DNA of 23,880 nucleotides from contig JANNKM010000441.1 of the NCBI GenBank assembly GCA_031396305.1, positions 1-23,880 of the forward strand, given 5' to 3'. Positions 7,297 to 14,750 of the stretch are shown here, in pieces. The stretch is from JAEMQF01 sp031396305 (GTDB taxonomy: Bacteria; Pseudomonadota; Gammaproteobacteria; Burkholderiales; Burkholderiaceae_C). The notes beneath the pieces were generated by a model. It searched no databases. It was not told the origin of the DNA and saw only the letters and a list, made by a program, of their open reading frames with translations. The position numbers and the translations under genes were made by a program. How positions within the stretch are numbered: position 1 is the first letter of the stretch; each line of letters opens with the position of its first letter.

Positions 7297-7818
7297 TCAA
7301 ATCACAAACTTCTTCGCCAACCCCGCCGGCCGCAACTCGTCGTACTCCTCAAACGGCTGATGTATCCAAGGACTCGTCGGCAACATCTCGACGTAGTAGT
7401 CGGGTGTATAGCTGGACACCCCCTTCGTCCAGATCACCGCCGAGCGCAACTCGCTGATCGAAGGCATGCCGCGCAGCCGATCCACCACTGCACGCAAGGT
7501 CACACCGGAATCGGCAAGATCGTCGACCAGCAACACCCGCCCCGCCAACTCACCCTTGGGCAAGGTGATGTACTTCGCGAGGTCGAGCCGCCCCTGGATC
7601 GTCCCGGCGTCGGCACGATAGGAACTCGTCGCCATGATCGCGAGCGGCTTGTCGAAGACGCGCGACAGCACGTCGCCGGGCCGCATGCCACCGCGGGCCA
7701 GACAGAGAATCTGGTCGAACGCCCAACCCGAGGCATGGATCTTCAGCGCCAATCTTTCGATCAGCATGTGGTATTCGTCCCAGGACACGTAGAGGTGTTT
7801 GCCGTCGTCGGTGAGCAT
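7297..7818 (-). CDS. purine phosphoribosyltransferase family protein
   Basis: This 173-residue type I phosphoribosyltransferase has the PRPP-binding loop VLLVDDLADSGVTL at residues 95-108 and an ARGGMRPGDVLSR segment (41-53) typical of the xanthine/hypoxanthine group. It would join a purine base (hypoxanthine, guanine or xanthine) to PRPP to make the nucleotide in the cytoplasm. Family membership is clear; the exact base is not. The start ATG 7818 has a good AGGAG seven bases upstream; the frame is open further upstream but that part is the shadow of purA. It is 19 bases downstream of purA, so salvage and the first committed AMP step are probably coexpressed. It is the last gene of the long minus-strand run. 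Confidence 0.85.
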   Translation of the reverse strand: MLTDDGKHLYVSWDEYHMLIERLALKIHASGWAFDQILCLARGGMRPGDVLSRVFDKPLAIMATSSYRADAGTIQGRLDLAKYITLPKGELAGRVLLVDDLADSGVTLRAVVDRLRGMPSISELRSAVIWTKGVSSYTPDYYVEMLPTSPWIHQPFEEYDELRPAGLAKKFVI

Positions 7819-7837
7819 GCCGGTCTCCTGGTCGGGT

Positions 7838-9181
7838 TCAGTGCTTGAAGGGGTGGCGCAATACGATCGTGTGGTCGCGGTCCGGGCCGGTGGACACCAT
7901 GTCGATCGGCGCGCCGATGAATTGCTGAACCCGCTCGAGGTAGCGCCGCGCATTGAGCGGCAACCGATCCCACTGCGTGACGCCGTAGGTGCTCTCCTTC
8001 CAGCCGGGGAACGTGTCGTAGACGGGAACGCACTGGGCGATGTCGTCGGCATCGAGCGGAAGGATGTCGATCCTCCGGCCGGCGAGCTCGTAGCCCACGC
8101 ACACCTTGATCTCCGACAGACCATCGAGCACGTCGAGCTTGGTGATGCACAGCCCCGAGACGCCGTTGATGATGTTCGCGCGTTTCAGCGCCGCGGCATC
8201 AAGCCAGCCGCAGCGCCGCGCACGGCCCGTCACGGTACCGAACTCCTGCCCGACGCTGGACAGGTGATGCCCGACGCTGCCGGTCTCGTTCATCGGCAGT
8301 TCGCTCGGAAACGGGCCGCCGCCCACACGTGTCGCGTACGCCTTCGTGATTCCCAGGATGTAGTGCAGAAGGTTCGGCCCCACGCCCGAGCCTGCGGCAG
8401 CGTTGCCGGCGACGCAGTTGCTTGAAGTGACGTAGGGGTAGGTGCCGTGGTCGATGTCGAGCAGGCTGCCCTGCGCCCCCTCGAACAGCACGTTAGCGCC
8501 GCCGCGGTGTGCGTTGTAGAGCTTGTAGCCTACATCGGCCATCATCGGAGCGAGCGCCTTCGCGGCTTGCATCGCGCCGTCGAGAATCGGCTGCAGCTCC
8601 ACCGCCTTGCTGCGCAACGGGCCGGTCAGCGCGGCGTTGTGCAGTTCCAAGAGTTCGCGCAACTTGCGCTCGAATCGCTGCGGGTGCTTCAGGTCCTGCA
8701 CGCGCAGCGCGCGGCGCGCCACCTTGTCTTCATAGGCCGGGCCGATGCCCTTGCCCGTGGTGCCGATCTTGCCGACGCCGCTGCTCTCACGGAGCATCTC
8801 GCGCGCCGCATCGAGCTGCACGTGAAACGGCAGGATCAACGGGCACGACTCGCTGAGAAACAGGCGCGAGCGCACTTCGACGCCGATGCCCTCCAGGCGC
8901 GCGATCTCCGCCAGCAGATGCGACGGGTCGACGACGACGCCGTTGCCGATGAAACACGCCACGCCTTCACGCATGATTCCCGAGGGAATCAGCTGCAACG
9001 CCGTCTTCACGCCCTTGATGACAAGCGTGTGGCCGGCGTTGTGACCGCCCTGGAAACGCACCACGGCCTGGGCGTGGTCGGTCAGCCAATCGACGACCTT
9101 GCCCTTGCCCTCGTCGCCCCATTGGGTCCCCACGACGACGACGTTGTGCCCCGCCCTCGGTTCCACGCCCGTCGTATTCAT
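7838..9181 (-). CDS. purA: adenylosuccinate synthetase
   Basis: This 447-residue enzyme condenses IMP with aspartate using GTP to make adenylosuccinate, the first step from IMP to AMP. The N-terminal GTQWGDEGKGKVVDWL (residues 18-33) contains the catalytic Asp23 and the P-loop-like GDEGKGK. GGHNAGHTL gives the catalytic His51, and GTTGKGIGPAYEDK and VGGGPFPSEL are further signatures. The length is close to the family norm (432 in E. coli), with about ten extra N-terminal residues before the conserved strand. The start ATG 9181 is preceded by AGGGAT. It sits 58 bases downstream of hisZ and 19 bases upstream of the phosphoribosyltransferase gene. Confidence 0.97.
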   Translation of the reverse strand: MNTTGVEPRAGHNVVVVGTQWGDEGKGKVVDWLTDHAQAVVRFQGGHNAGHTLVIKGVKTALQLIPSGIMREGVACFIGNGVVVDPSHLLAEIARLEGIGVEVRSRLFLSESCPLILPFHVQLDAAREMLRESSGVGKIGTTGKGIGPAYEDKVARRALRVQDLKHPQRFERKLRELLELHNAALTGPLRSKAVELQPILDGAMQAAKALAPMMADVGYKLYNAHRGGANVLFEGAQGSLLDIDHGTYPYVTSSNCVAGNAAAGSGVGPNLLHYILGITKAYATRVGGGPFPSELPMNETGSVGHHLSSVGQEFGTVTGRARRCGWLDAAALKRANIINGVSGLCITKLDVLDGLSEIKVCVGYELAGRRIDILPLDADDIAQCVPVYDTFPGWKESTYGVTQWDRLPLNARRYLERVQQFIGAPIDMVSTGPDRDHTIVLRHPFKH

Positions 9182-9239
9182 CGGCTCTGATCCCTGTTCA
9201 TCGCGTGCATCCTCGTTTGCTGAGCGCTGGGCTTCCTGC

Positions 9240-10400
9240 TCATATCACCCGCACGACCCATTGACCGTTCACCGCGACCAGCTCGCGGTCGCATGCAAAT
9301 TCCTGAGCTTCGTGCTCATGCCCCGGCAGCATGCACACCACGCATTCACCATTGCCACGGAGCTTGCGCACCGCCACGCGCAGGCCGGCGTCTTGAGCCC
9401 AAGGCGCGCGGATCGCTGCGCGCGCACCGTTGCCGGGCGCCAGTTCGGCAAGCGCCTTCAGGTCCATGCTGAAACCCACCGCCGGACGATTGCGTCCGAA
9501 GACCGCGCCGACTTCGTCGTAGCGCCCGCCACGAACCAGTGCGTCGTTGCCGCGCGCCGTGTAGATCGCGAAGCGCGCCCCGCTGTAATAGCCATAGCCT
9601 CCGAGGTCGGCCAGGTCGAAGCCCACGCGCACGGCGGGATGCGTTTGCCGGATGTGCTGGAAGATCGATTGCAGATCGCGCAGCGCCGCGGCGAGCGAGG
9701 CATCGGCGGGCAGCACGTCGCGCGCACGGGCCAGCACCGACTCGTCGCCATACAGTTCGACCAGCGCCAACAGCGCGTCAACTGTCCGCGGCGCCAGGCC
9801 CGACCCCAGATCGCGCAACGTGGCCACGTCCTTGGCGGCCAGCGCGGCGGCCACCAGCTCACGCTGTTTCGGGTCGTGCACTCCGTGCAGGACGGCATTC
9901 ACGATGCGGGCGTCAGCCAGATCGAGGGTGACGCAACGCACCCCCGCCGCTTCAAGGCAATCGAGCGCCAGCTCCAGCACTTCGAGGTCGGCCTCCAACT
10001 GCGCGTGGCCGTAGATTTCAGCGCCGAACTGCAGCGGTTCACGCGTCGCGTGCACTCCCGCCGGCAGCGTGCGCAGCACCGGTCCGCAGTAGCACAGGCG
10101 CGTCACGCCGCGGCGATTGAGCAGATGCGCGTCGATGCGCGCCACTTGGGGTGTGCTGTCGGCGCGCACGCCAAGCGTGCGCCCGCTCAACTGGTCGACC
10201 AGCTTGAACGTCGTCAACTCGAGCTCGCGCCCCGTGCCGGACAAAAGCGATTCGATGTATTCGAGCAGCGGCGGCGCCACCAATTCGAAGCCGAAGCAAC
10301 GCGCCACGTCGAGCAGTTGCGCGCGCAGTGTTTCGATGTGCCTGGCCTGCACCGGCAGGACATCGGCGATGTGCTCGGGCAACAGCCAAGCAGAAGACAT
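9240..10400 (-). CDS. hisZ: ATP phosphoribosyltransferase regulatory subunit HisZ
   Basis: This 386-residue paralogue of histidyl-tRNA synthetase forms a complex with the short HisG and is needed for the first step of histidine synthesis in organisms with short-form HisG. It begins WLLPEHIADVLPVQARHIETLR and carries the class II-like ELELTTFKLVDQLSGRTLGV and GGYGYYSGARF...VRGGRYDEVG. It lacks the histidine-tRNA motifs and the anticodon domain seen in the hisS gene of this window. Its length fits HisZ (about 380) rather than HisS. The start ATG 10400 gives the conserved N-terminus. In Burkholderiales hisZ-purA downstream of hflKC is a recurrent arrangement. The matching hisG is not in the window. 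Confidence 0.93.
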   Translation of the reverse strand: MSSAWLLPEHIADVLPVQARHIETLRAQLLDVARCFGFELVAPPLLEYIESLLSGTGRELELTTFKLVDQLSGRTLGVRADSTPQVARIDAHLLNRRGVTRLCYCGPVLRTLPAGVHATREPLQFGAEIYGHAQLEADLEVLELALDCLEAAGVRCVTLDLADARIVNAVLHGVHDPKQRELVAAALAAKDVATLRDLGSGLAPRTVDALLALVELYGDESVLARARDVLPADASLAAALRDLQSIFQHIRQTHPAVRVGFDLADLGGYGYYSGARFAIYTARGNDALVRGGRYDEVGAVFGRNRPAVGFSMDLKALAELAPGNGARAAIRAPWAQDAGLRVAVRKLRGNGECVVCMLPGHEHEAQEFACDRELVAVNGQWVVRVI

Positions 10401-10428
10401 GCGAGCGCGCGACGAGAGTAAAACGCGG

Positions 10429-10434
10429 ATTGTA
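10429..10434 (-). promoter_or_regulatory. possible -10 box ahead of hisZ
   Basis: The 116-base gap between the DUF2065 gene and hisZ contains TACAAT on the minus strand (10434-10429), five of six -10 matches, 28 bases before the hisZ ATG. No convincing -35 is seen. A short GC hairpin, CCCCG-TGC-CGGGG (10468-10480), lies upstream without a T tract. Together they may mark a new transcription start for hisZ-purA within the run. Confidence 0.3.
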
Positions 10435-10516
10435 GAGGGGCAAGGCGCCGGCCCGGGCTCGGGTTGACCCCGTGCCGGGGCGAGTCGCATTGGTGGCGGC
10501 GCGTGTATGCCGGACT

Positions 10517-10711
10517 TCAGCTCCACGCCAGAAGCGCGAGCAGCACTCCGCAGACCAGGCTCACCATGCCGAGAAAGCGGATCTGCCCGTCGTTCATCTT
10601 CAAGGCGCGCTCGAACACGCCGCGCCACGCCGCCGGGCTGAACAGCGGCAGCAGTCCTTCGGCGACCAACATCAGCGCGAACGCGCCGAGCAGCACGTCC
10701 CAGGCGCTCAC
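10517..10711 (-). CDS. DUF2065 (YjeT-like) small membrane protein
   Basis: This 64-residue protein is almost entirely two hydrophobic helices (about residues 4-25 and 46-63) joined by a short polar loop with AAWRGVFERALKMNDGQIRFLG. That size, topology and sequence match the DUF2065/YjeT family, which is commonly found between hflC and purA in proteobacteria. It is expected in the inner membrane; no biochemical role is established. The start is GTG at 10711, six bases after the hflC stop, with a GGAAG ribosome binding site inside the hflC end, suggesting translation coupled to hflC. Confidence 0.85.
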   Translation of the reverse strand: MSAWDVLLGAFALMLVAEGLLPLFSPAAWRGVFERALKMNDGQIRFLGMVSLVCGVLLALLAWS

Positions 10712-10717
10712 CGGCGC

Positions 10718-11614
10718 CTACTTCCGCGCGCCGGCCGTGCCTGGAGGCGCGGCCGAGCCGCGCATCGTCTTGAAGAATTCGCTGGTCGAGTCGACGATCA
10801 TGATGTCGGACTTGTTGCGAAAGCTCGCCCGATAGGCTTCCAGCGTGCGATAGAAGTGGGCGAACTGCGGGTCGCGGCCGAAGGCTTCAGCGAAGATCGC
10901 CGAAGCCTTGGCGTCGCCGTCGCCCTTGACCTTCTGCGCATCGCGATACGCCTCGGCGATGATGACGTCGCGCTGCCGGTCGGCGTCGGCGCGAACCTTT
11001 TCGCCTTCCGCACCGCCGGTCGAGCGCAACTGGTTCGCCACCTGGAGCCGCTCCGATTTCATGCGGCTGTAGATCGACTCCGTGATGTTGGCGACGAAGT
11101 CGACGCGCTTGATGCGCACGTCGACGATCTCGATGCCGAATGACTTGGCGTCGTCGACGAGCCGCGCGCGAACGTCGCGCACCACCTTGTCGCGCTCGGT
11201 GGATAACACCCCACCCACGGTGCGCTTCGTGACCTCTTCGTTGAACGCGGCGTGCACCACCGGGCTCAGGCGCGCCTCGAGGTTGCGCAAGTCGGTGCCG
11301 TTGTTGCGAATGAACTGCTTCGGCTCGGAAACGCGCCACTTGACGAGCCAGTCGATCACCAGGCTCTTCTTTTCGGCGGTGAAGATCGGCCGGGTCTCGG
11401 GGCTGTCGAGCGTCTGGATGCGGCGGTCGAGGAACACGACGTTCTGGAACGGCGGGGGCAGCTTGAAATTCAGGCCGGGCTCCTGCACCACTTCCTTGAT
11501 TTCACCCAGCGCGTAGATCACGGCGACCTGGCGTTGGTCGACGACAAAAAGCATCGATGCCAGCAGCATCAACGACAACAGGACACCGGCAACGATCAGA
11601 CTGATACGGTTCAT
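10718..11614 (-). CDS. hflC: HflC, SPFH-domain modulator of FtsH protease
   Basis: This 298-residue SPFH/band-7 protein joins HflK in a large membrane complex that encloses and modulates the FtsH protease. It has one N-terminal membrane helix (residues 5-25), then VVDQRQVAVIYALGEIKEVVQEPGLNFKLPPPFQNV at the start of the SPFH domain. A long charged, alanine-rich helical region ends the band-7 fold (GEKVRADADRQRDVIIAEAYRDAQKVKGDGDAKA). Length and order match the family. The ATG at 11614 is 21 bases after the hflK stop, with an AGGAG-like site in between (GAAGGAGCA). The short C-terminal tail (APPGTAGARK) is not conserved. HflK is the expected partner. Confidence 0.95.
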   Translation of the reverse strand: MNRISLIVAGVLLSLMLLASMLFVVDQRQVAVIYALGEIKEVVQEPGLNFKLPPPFQNVVFLDRRIQTLDSPETRPIFTAEKKSLVIDWLVKWRVSEPKQFIRNNGTDLRNLEARLSPVVHAAFNEEVTKRTVGGVLSTERDKVVRDVRARLVDDAKSFGIEIVDVRIKRVDFVANITESIYSRMKSERLQVANQLRSTGGAEGEKVRADADRQRDVIIAEAYRDAQKVKGDGDAKASAIFAEAFGRDPQFAHFYRTLEAYRASFRNKSDIMIVDSTSEFFKTMRGSAAPPGTAGARK

Positions 11615-11635
11615 GGCTCTGTGCTCCTTCGCGCT

Positions 11636-12961
11636 TCAGCGTCCGTCGCGGTCGCGGCCACGCTGGCCGTCGCGCGAGCGCACATCGACGGCACCGGATG
11701 CGCTCGTCGCCTCACTGCTTGCCGGGGCCGCGGGCGCCAGTGCCGGGGCGGCAATGCCGGCTTGCTGCATCAACTTGTCCAGCGGCAAGTACAGCAGGTT
11801 CGAATTCGCCTGGCTGTCGACCATGACCTTGCTGACGTTCGAATACACCTGCTGCATCGTCTCCAGGTAGAGGCGATCGCGCGTCACCGCTGGGGCCTTT
11901 TGGTACTCGGCCAGAACCTGGCGAAAGCGCTGCGCATCGCCCTCGGCCTGCGCGATCACGCGCGCCTTGTAGCCTTCGGCTTCTTCGCGCAGCCGCGCCG
12001 ACGAACCCTGCGCCTTCGGAATCACGTCGCTGGCGTAGGCCTGGCCTTCCTTCTTCAGCCGGTCGCCGTCCTGGCCGGCCTTGAGCGTGTCTTCGAACGA
12101 GGCCAGCACCTGTTCGGGAGGCTGCACGCTTTGCACGTTGACGTTGACGACGACGATGCCGGCGTTCAGGCGGTCGAGCTGGCTCTGGATCGAGGTGACC
12201 AGGTCCGCGGCGATCGCGTCGCGCTGTTCGTACAACACCGAGTCGATCTTGCTCTTGCCGACGATTTCGCGCACTGCCGACTCGGCGGCGAGCGTGACGG
12301 CCTCTTCGGGGTCGCGATTCTCGAACAGGAAAGCGCGCGAATCCTTCAGGCGATACTGAACCGTGAAGCGGATGTCGATGATGTTCTCGTCTTGCGTGAG
12401 CATCGACGAATCGCGCAGCCCGGTTGCCGGAACGACGGCGTTCTTGCCGACTTCACGCGACCGAAGTTGCGTGACGCGCACCGTTTCATGCGCTTGGAAG
12501 GGATATGGCAGGCGCCATTTGAAGCCCGCGTCTTCGGTGCGGCTGTACTTGCCGAACGATGTGACGACCGCCTGCTCGCCTTCTTGCACGATGAAAAATC
12601 CGCTGCCCAGCCACACCATCAGCACGACGCCGACGATCAACAGCGCGCCGATGCCGGCGCTTCTTGGGTCGGTCGGGAAACTCGGACCCCCGCCGCCTGA
12701 ATCTCCCGAGCCATTGCCGCGCGGCGCCTTGCCCTTGCCGCCGAACAAGCCGCCGAGCTTCTTGTTCATGTCCCGCCAGAGTTCGTCCAGGTCGGGCGGG
12801 CCGTCGCCGCGGCCGTTGTTCAGGATGGGCGCGTCATGCGCGGCGCTGGTTCGCCGACGCCGCACGAGGCGCGACACGATGCCGGCCATGAGGCGCTGGA
12901 TCGCGATCAGCAGTTCGCGCAGGCGGTCGCTGGGTGCAGGGGAGGTATTCGAAGAACTCAT
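11636..12961 (-). CDS. hflK: HflK, SPFH-domain modulator of FtsH protease
   Basis: This 441-residue protein is the partner of HflC. The recognisable family start is GPPDLDELWRDMNKKLGGLFGGKGK (residues 54-78). A Gly-rich linker, one membrane helix (about 101-123) and the SPFH domain beginning IVQEGEQAVVTSFGKYSRTEDAGFKWRLPYPFQ follow. The C-terminus is a long amphipathic region with an Ala/Pro-rich tail. The first 45 or so residues (MSSSNTSPAPSDRLRELL... with an RRRR stretch) do not look like the usual short HflK leader. The start is still supported by the ATGA overlap with the hflX stop at 12958-12961. An internal start at Met25 or Met66 is possible. HflK and HflC are membrane proteins facing the periplasm. 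Confidence 0.94.
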   Translation of the reverse strand: MSSSNTSPAPSDRLRELLIAIQRLMAGIVSRLVRRRRTSAAHDAPILNNGRGDGPPDLDELWRDMNKKLGGLFGGKGKAPRGNGSGDSGGGGPSFPTDPRSAGIGALLIVGVVLMVWLGSGFFIVQEGEQAVVTSFGKYSRTEDAGFKWRLPYPFQAHETVRVTQLRSREVGKNAVVPATGLRDSSMLTQDENIIDIRFTVQYRLKDSRAFLFENRDPEEAVTLAAESAVREIVGKSKIDSVLYEQRDAIAADLVTSIQSQLDRLNAGIVVVNVNVQSVQPPEQVLASFEDTLKAGQDGDRLKKEGQAYASDVIPKAQGSSARLREEAEGYKARVIAQAEGDAQRFRQVLAEYQKAPAVTRDRLYLETMQQVYSNVSKVMVDSQANSNLLYLPLDKLMQQAGIAAPALAPAAPASSEATSASGAVDVRSRDGQRGRDRDGR

Positions 12962-14319
12962 GTCGATGCGAGGATTTTGGCGTGTGTGGTCCGGGGCGCC
13001 GCTGCTTGCTCCTGCAGCGGCTCCCCGGGAGTATGCGTTGCGCCGTGCGCCCCATCAGTTGGAGCGAAGGCGTCAGGATTCAAGTCGGGCCCGGCCGCCG
13101 GCTCGGAATTGAGCGCATCGACGATCAGGCGCCGCAGTTCATCCAGGCCCGTGCCGTCGAGCGCGCTGACGAACACTCGGTGCATCGGAATGCCCTCAGC
13201 GCTCATCTGCACGTCCACCAGGGCATGCGGTCGGTGCGCGTCGTCCAGGCGATCAACCTTGTTGAATACCAGGATCTGGGGGATTCGATCGGCGCCGATC
13301 TCGGCCAGAACCCGCTGCACTTCAGCCAATTGCTCGTCGCGCACCGGGCTCGCGCTGTCAATGACGTGCAGCAGCAGGTCGGAGTCGGTCGCTTCTTGCA
13401 GCGTGGCCTCGAAGGCCTCGACCAGCTTGTGCGGCAGATCGCGGATGAACCCCACGGTGTCGGACAGCGAGACCGAGCGTCCGATGCCGCTCTCAAGCGA
13501 ATGTGGCTTTGCCACTTTGCTTGAACCCCCAGGGCACGGAACGGGCCCCTCCGTGGCCCTGGGGGCGTTCAGGTGCAATTGCCGCGTCGTCGTGTCCAGG
13601 GTCGCGAACAGTTGATCGGCCGCGTATGCCTTGGCGTTGACCAGCGCATTGAACAGGGTCGATTTCCCGGCGTTCGTGTAGCCCACCAGCGAAATCCGGT
13701 AGGTCTGGTTGCGCTCGCGCGAGCGGCGCTGCGTGCCGCGCTGGCGCTTCACGCGATCCAGCTTGGTTTTGATGCCCTTGATGCGCTCGCCGATCATGCG
13801 CCGATCGAGCTCGATCTGCGCCTCGCCAGGCCCGCCGCGATTTCCTATGCCGCCGCGCTGGCGCTCCAGGTGGTGCCAGCGCCGCACCAGCCGCGTCGCC
13901 AGGTATTGCAGCCGTGCCAGCTCCACTTGCAGCTTGCCTTCGTGGCTTTGCGCGCGTTCGGCGAAGATCTCCAGGATCAGCATCGTCCGGTCTGCCACGG
14001 CGCAGCCCAGGTGGCGCTCGAGATTGCGCTGCTGCGCCGGAGAAAGCGCCTGGTCGAACAACACGACTTCGGCTGCCTGCTCCGCCACCAGCGCCTTGAT
14101 TTCGTCGGCCTTGCCGGACCCGACGAACAACGCTGCGTCGGGCGCCTTGCGCCGGGCGATCAGGCGCGCCACGACGACGTCGCCCGCCGACTCGGCAAGC
14201 AGGGCGAGTTCGTCCAGGCTGGCGTCGAAGTGGCGCGCTCGGCCGAAATCCACCCCGACCAGCACGGCCCGTGCCGGGCCATCGGCAGTGGCCAGGGTGT
14301 TGGACGTGACGGAACTCAA
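12958..14319 (-). CDS. hflX: GTPase HflX with an in-frame repeat insertion
   Basis: This 453-residue ribosome-associated GTPase splits or rescues stalled 70S/50S ribosomes. The N-terminal HflX domain carries GSGKADEI and the RGGIGNRGGPGEAQIELDRR signature (155-174). The G domain has P-loop GYTNAGKST (213-221), TTTR switch I (243-246), DTVG (287-290) and NKVD (353-356). Between switch I and DTVG, residues about 252-276 are encoded by the palindromic element; ordinary HflX proteins have only a short beta-turn there. The start is assigned to TTG 14319 since no ATG or GTG in frame precedes the domain; this is the least certain point. It lies 57 bases after hfq and its stop overlaps the hflK start by four bases. 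The variable C-terminal tail is Pro/Ala-rich. Confidence 0.93.
   Translation of the reverse strand: MSSVTSNTLATADGPARAVLVGVDFGRARHFDASLDELALLAESAGDVVVARLIARRKAPDAALFVGSGKADEIKALVAEQAAEVVLFDQALSPAQQRNLERHLGCAVADRTMLILEIFAERAQSHEGKLQVELARLQYLATRLVRRWHHLERQRGGIGNRGGPGEAQIELDRRMIGERIKGIKTKLDRVKRQRGTQRRSRERNQTYRISLVGYTNAGKSTLFNALVNAKAYAADQLFATLDTTTRQLHLNAPRATEGPVPCPGGSSKVAKPHSLESGIGRSVSLSDTVGFIRDLPHKLVEAFEATLQEATDSDLLLHVIDSASPVRDEQLAEVQRVLAEIGADRIPQILVFNKVDRLDDAHRPHALVDVQMSAEGIPMHRVFVSALDGTGLDELRRLIVDALNSEPAAGPDLNPDAFAPTDGAHGATHTPGEPLQEQAAAPRTTHAKILAST
13493..13565 (-). repeat. intragenic two-hairpin palindromic element, copy 2 (in hflX)
   Basis: Exactly 73 bp, like copy 1. In the hflX direction the left hairpin pairs CCCCCAGGGCCACGGA (13565-13550) with TCCGTGCCCTGGGGG (13540-13526), a 15-bp stem with one bulge. 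The right hairpin pairs TCAAGCAAAGTGGC (13524-13511) with GCCACATTCGCTTGA (13507-13493) around a three-base loop. From the CCCCC end to GCCAC the distance is 58 bases in both copies. Its outer stem bases (TCAAGC/GCTTGA) differ from copy 1 (ATGAGC/GCTCAT) in a pair-preserving way. It is translated without stops as APRATEG...PGGSSKVAKPHSLES. Confidence 0.85.
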
Positions 14320-14376
14320 GGCGAACTCAACCGGCCGCGGCGACTTTGCACGCGGGGCCGAACCAGCCGAAGGAAA

Positions 14377-14619
14377 TCAGGGCTGCTCAGAGGGTTCCGC
14401 CGCATGGAAATTGACGGCTCGGCCGGGAACGACGGTCGAAATCGCGTGCTTGTAAACCATTTGCGTGACCGTGTTGCGAAGCAGGACCACATACTGGTCG
14501 AACGACTCGATGTGCCCCTGCAGCTTGATGCCGTTGACGAGGTAGATCGAGACCGGAACATGCTCTTTGCGCAGCAGATTCAGGAACGGGTCTTGTAGAA
14601 GCTGGCCCTTGTTGCTCAC
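14377..14619 (-). CDS. hfq: RNA chaperone Hfq
   Basis: This 80-residue Sm-like hexameric protein matches small RNAs to mRNA targets. The whole Hfq core is present: GQLLQDPFLNLLRKEHVPVSIYLVNGIKLQG (Sm1) and VTQMVYKHAISTVVPGRAVNF, including the YKHAIS Sm2 motif. The C-terminal tail is short (HAAEPSEQP), as usual in betaproteobacteria. The start codon is GTG at 14619, preceded by GGAG at six bases; no ATG fits. It lies 131 bases after der and 57 before hflX, the standard hfq-hflX pairing. Confidence 0.97.
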   Translation of the reverse strand: MSNKGQLLQDPFLNLLRKEHVPVSIYLVNGIKLQGHIESFDQYVVLLRNTVTQMVYKHAISTVVPGRAVNFHAAEPSEQP

Positions 14620-14674
14620 GATATGCTCCGTGATGAGAGTGCAGAAGACGCTGACGTTAACACAGCGGCACTGG

Positions 14675-14703
14675 AAAACCCTGCCTCCACCCGCGGCGAG
14701 GGT
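14675..14703 (-). terminator. possible terminator or attenuator between der and hfq
   Basis: In the direction of der transcription ACCCT (14703-14699) and GCC (14697-14695) pair with GGC (14685-14683) and AGGGT (14682-14678). This makes eight pairs with one bulged base and a nine-base loop, followed directly by TTTT (the last T of the stem plus three more) then CC. It begins 48 bases after the der stop. The U tract is short, so it may reduce rather than stop read-through. No clear sigma-70 promoter for hfq was found in the remaining 60 bases. Confidence 0.4.
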
Positions 14704-14750
14704 CTCTCAGTTTCCTTGACCCCCGGCGTAGGTTGTCGGTCCGGGAGCGT

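Noticed and set aside
10401..10628. N-terminal extension of HisZ
   Set aside because: It is Arg/Pro-rich, overlaps the DUF2065 gene end and has no family match; HisZ begins normally at ATG 10400.
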